From positions 2,232,001-2,296,000 of the forward strand of contig JANCIK010000008.1 of the NCBI GenBank assembly GCA_028532985.1: a stretch of 64,000 bases of DNA, written 5' to 3'. Below the pieces are notes generated by a model. The model ran no database searches and was not told where the DNA came from. It saw only the letters and a list, made by a program, of their open reading frames with translations. A program made the position numbers and the translations under genes. Positions within the stretch are counted from its first letter, which is position 1. Every line of letters begins with the position of its first letter. Below are positions 63,025-64,000 of this stretch, piece after piece. Source of the stretch: Stropharia rugosoannulata (lineage: Eukaryota; Basidiomycota; Agaricomycetes; Agaricales; Strophariaceae).

Positions 63025-63321
63025 CTCGGGATGTAACTAACAGACGGCCGTCTATATTACTAGGGGTCATCAAAGATGTGCGCATGTGGGTGTGTCGATA
63101 TAGACATCAAAAACATGACTGGTTTTAGCATCCCTAAAGTCATTATTAATATGTATTCTACACACTGCTGGTGAATCCGCGGCAATCAACAGTTTTCAAA
63201 AAGATTCGGCACTGTACATTCTTCAAGGGCTAGAAATACATGTCAAGGATATCCGCCAAGTAGCGTATAGTACAGAGTGGGCTGTCTTATGAATACCGTG
63301 GTATGGTCAAACAACCTATGA

Positions 63322-64000
63322 CTACGCCATCATTCGCTCGAGAGTTCGCAACGTCTCCTCTTTCGATAGCGGAGGAAGGACAGATGCCATTAGTTTCATT
63401 TTGTGAGTAGTCGCTGTGTGGAAGACAAGCCGCGCTACAACTTCACCCTATTCAAGTAAAAGAAGGAATTGAGTATGTGTTCGTGAGCATTGTCAAATTT
63501 ACGAACGAGTTCCACTAAACAGGCCACGACAATAAGCCAGATGACGATCCAGGTGATGCGCTCCATAGCTGAATTATTCAGATGGTCATGAATTGCGTCC
63601 AACTAGGCAACACAGAAATGCATATTAGATTTGGTAAACGGACATGGCCACCACTCACAAAGTCGCTAGCTACGCCTAGCTTTTCATTAAGGACCTGCAC
63701 CCTGGGCTTGATTTCCATGTATTCGCGGACGGCATCATACAAATCCTTCAAGCTAGCTTCACTCCAGAAGAGTTCAGGAACATCGAGGACATTAGACACC
63801 AGATTGACGTCGCGCCGAAGTTTAAACAAACGACCAGTCAACTTAAGAGCATCATGGCGGCGAAGCTTTAGCCCGCCAGAAATAGCAAGCTGCTTGGGAA
63901 TTGACATGGTCAGGGGAGAAGATAGGACGCGCTGAGCATTTGTCTCGTAGTGTGCGAGAAGAGTGGACTGGGCTAAAGCATGAGCTATGGACAGCTTGAG
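63322..64000 (-). CDS. DUF155/RMD1-family membrane protein, partial
   Basis: The gene enters from the right edge and ends with a TAG at 63322-63324. Three exons are visible: 64000-63659, 63602-63507 and 63447-63322. The DUF155 C-terminal pattern is clear: HALAQSTLLAHYETNAQRVL, SIPKQLAISGGLKLRRHDAL, KLTGRLFKLRRDVNLVSNVL, VPELFWSEASLKDLYDAVRE, NEKLGVASDFLDAIHDHLNN, and one transmembrane helix ITWIVIWLIVVACLVELGEI near the end. Fungal members (yeast Rmd1/Rmd8, fission yeast Sif2/Sif3) are membrane proteins, some mitochondrial, linked to organelle or chromosome segregation functions. The tail (VLPPLSKEETLRTLERMMA) is soluble. The N-terminal part is beyond the window. Confidence 0.8.

Overview
The window is nuclear DNA of a filamentous basidiomycete, most likely an Agaricomycete. 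The genes are dense and cut by many short introns (about 45-70 nt, GT-AG, a few GC-AG). Several families are typical of mushroom-forming fungi: a DUF6698 gene, a Plavaka-type CACTA transposase, a GT61-like glycosyltransferase, a Ran1-like kinase and large basidiomycete-only hypothetical proteins. No prokaryotic, organellar or CRISPR feature was seen. All exon joins were made by eye from splice consensus, reading frame and family conservation.

Layout. 0-7 kb: a GT61-like glycosyltransferase (partial, leaves the left edge), an unusual histone H2A, a TenA-like protein and MFS transporter copy 1. 7.5-11 kb: a cytochrome P450 that carries a 1,416-bp DNA element with long inverted repeats and TA flanks, and that has lost the family's expected coding segment at that spot. 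11.3-17 kb: an intron-containing tRNA-Arg, a Ran1-like kinase and a basic nuclear-looking protein with a KEN box. 18.7-21 kb: an NCS1 nucleobase/vitamin permease. 23-36 kb: a run of lineage-specific genes (DUF6698, an 891-aa protein, a possible gene fragment, a 320-aa protein, a large helical-looking protein, and a small protein with two matching Cys/His fingers). 37-39 kb: a tandem pair of small paralogs whose C-terminal half resembles an OB fold of the RPA1 N-terminal type. 39.7-43.8 kb: a Plavaka transposase that can be read through without a lesion. 43.8-47.8 kb: about 4 kb with no gene I can support.

47.8-64 kb is more conventional: a secreted protein with an internal duplication, a membrane-anchored amidohydrolase, a 6-phosphofructo-2-kinase whose bisphosphatase domain has RSG in place of RHG, a Yra1/ALYREF mRNA-export adaptor, MFS transporter copy 2, an intron-containing tRNA-Leu, the mitochondrial assembly factor ATP10, and a DUF155/RMD1-family membrane protein that leaves the right edge.

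Housekeeping genes cluster at the right. The middle (21-48 kb) behaves as an accessory zone with duplications, repeats and transposon sequence. The main open questions are the long-TIR element inside the P450, the OB-fold-like tandem pair beside the transposon, and the H2A lacking the C-terminal SQ motif.
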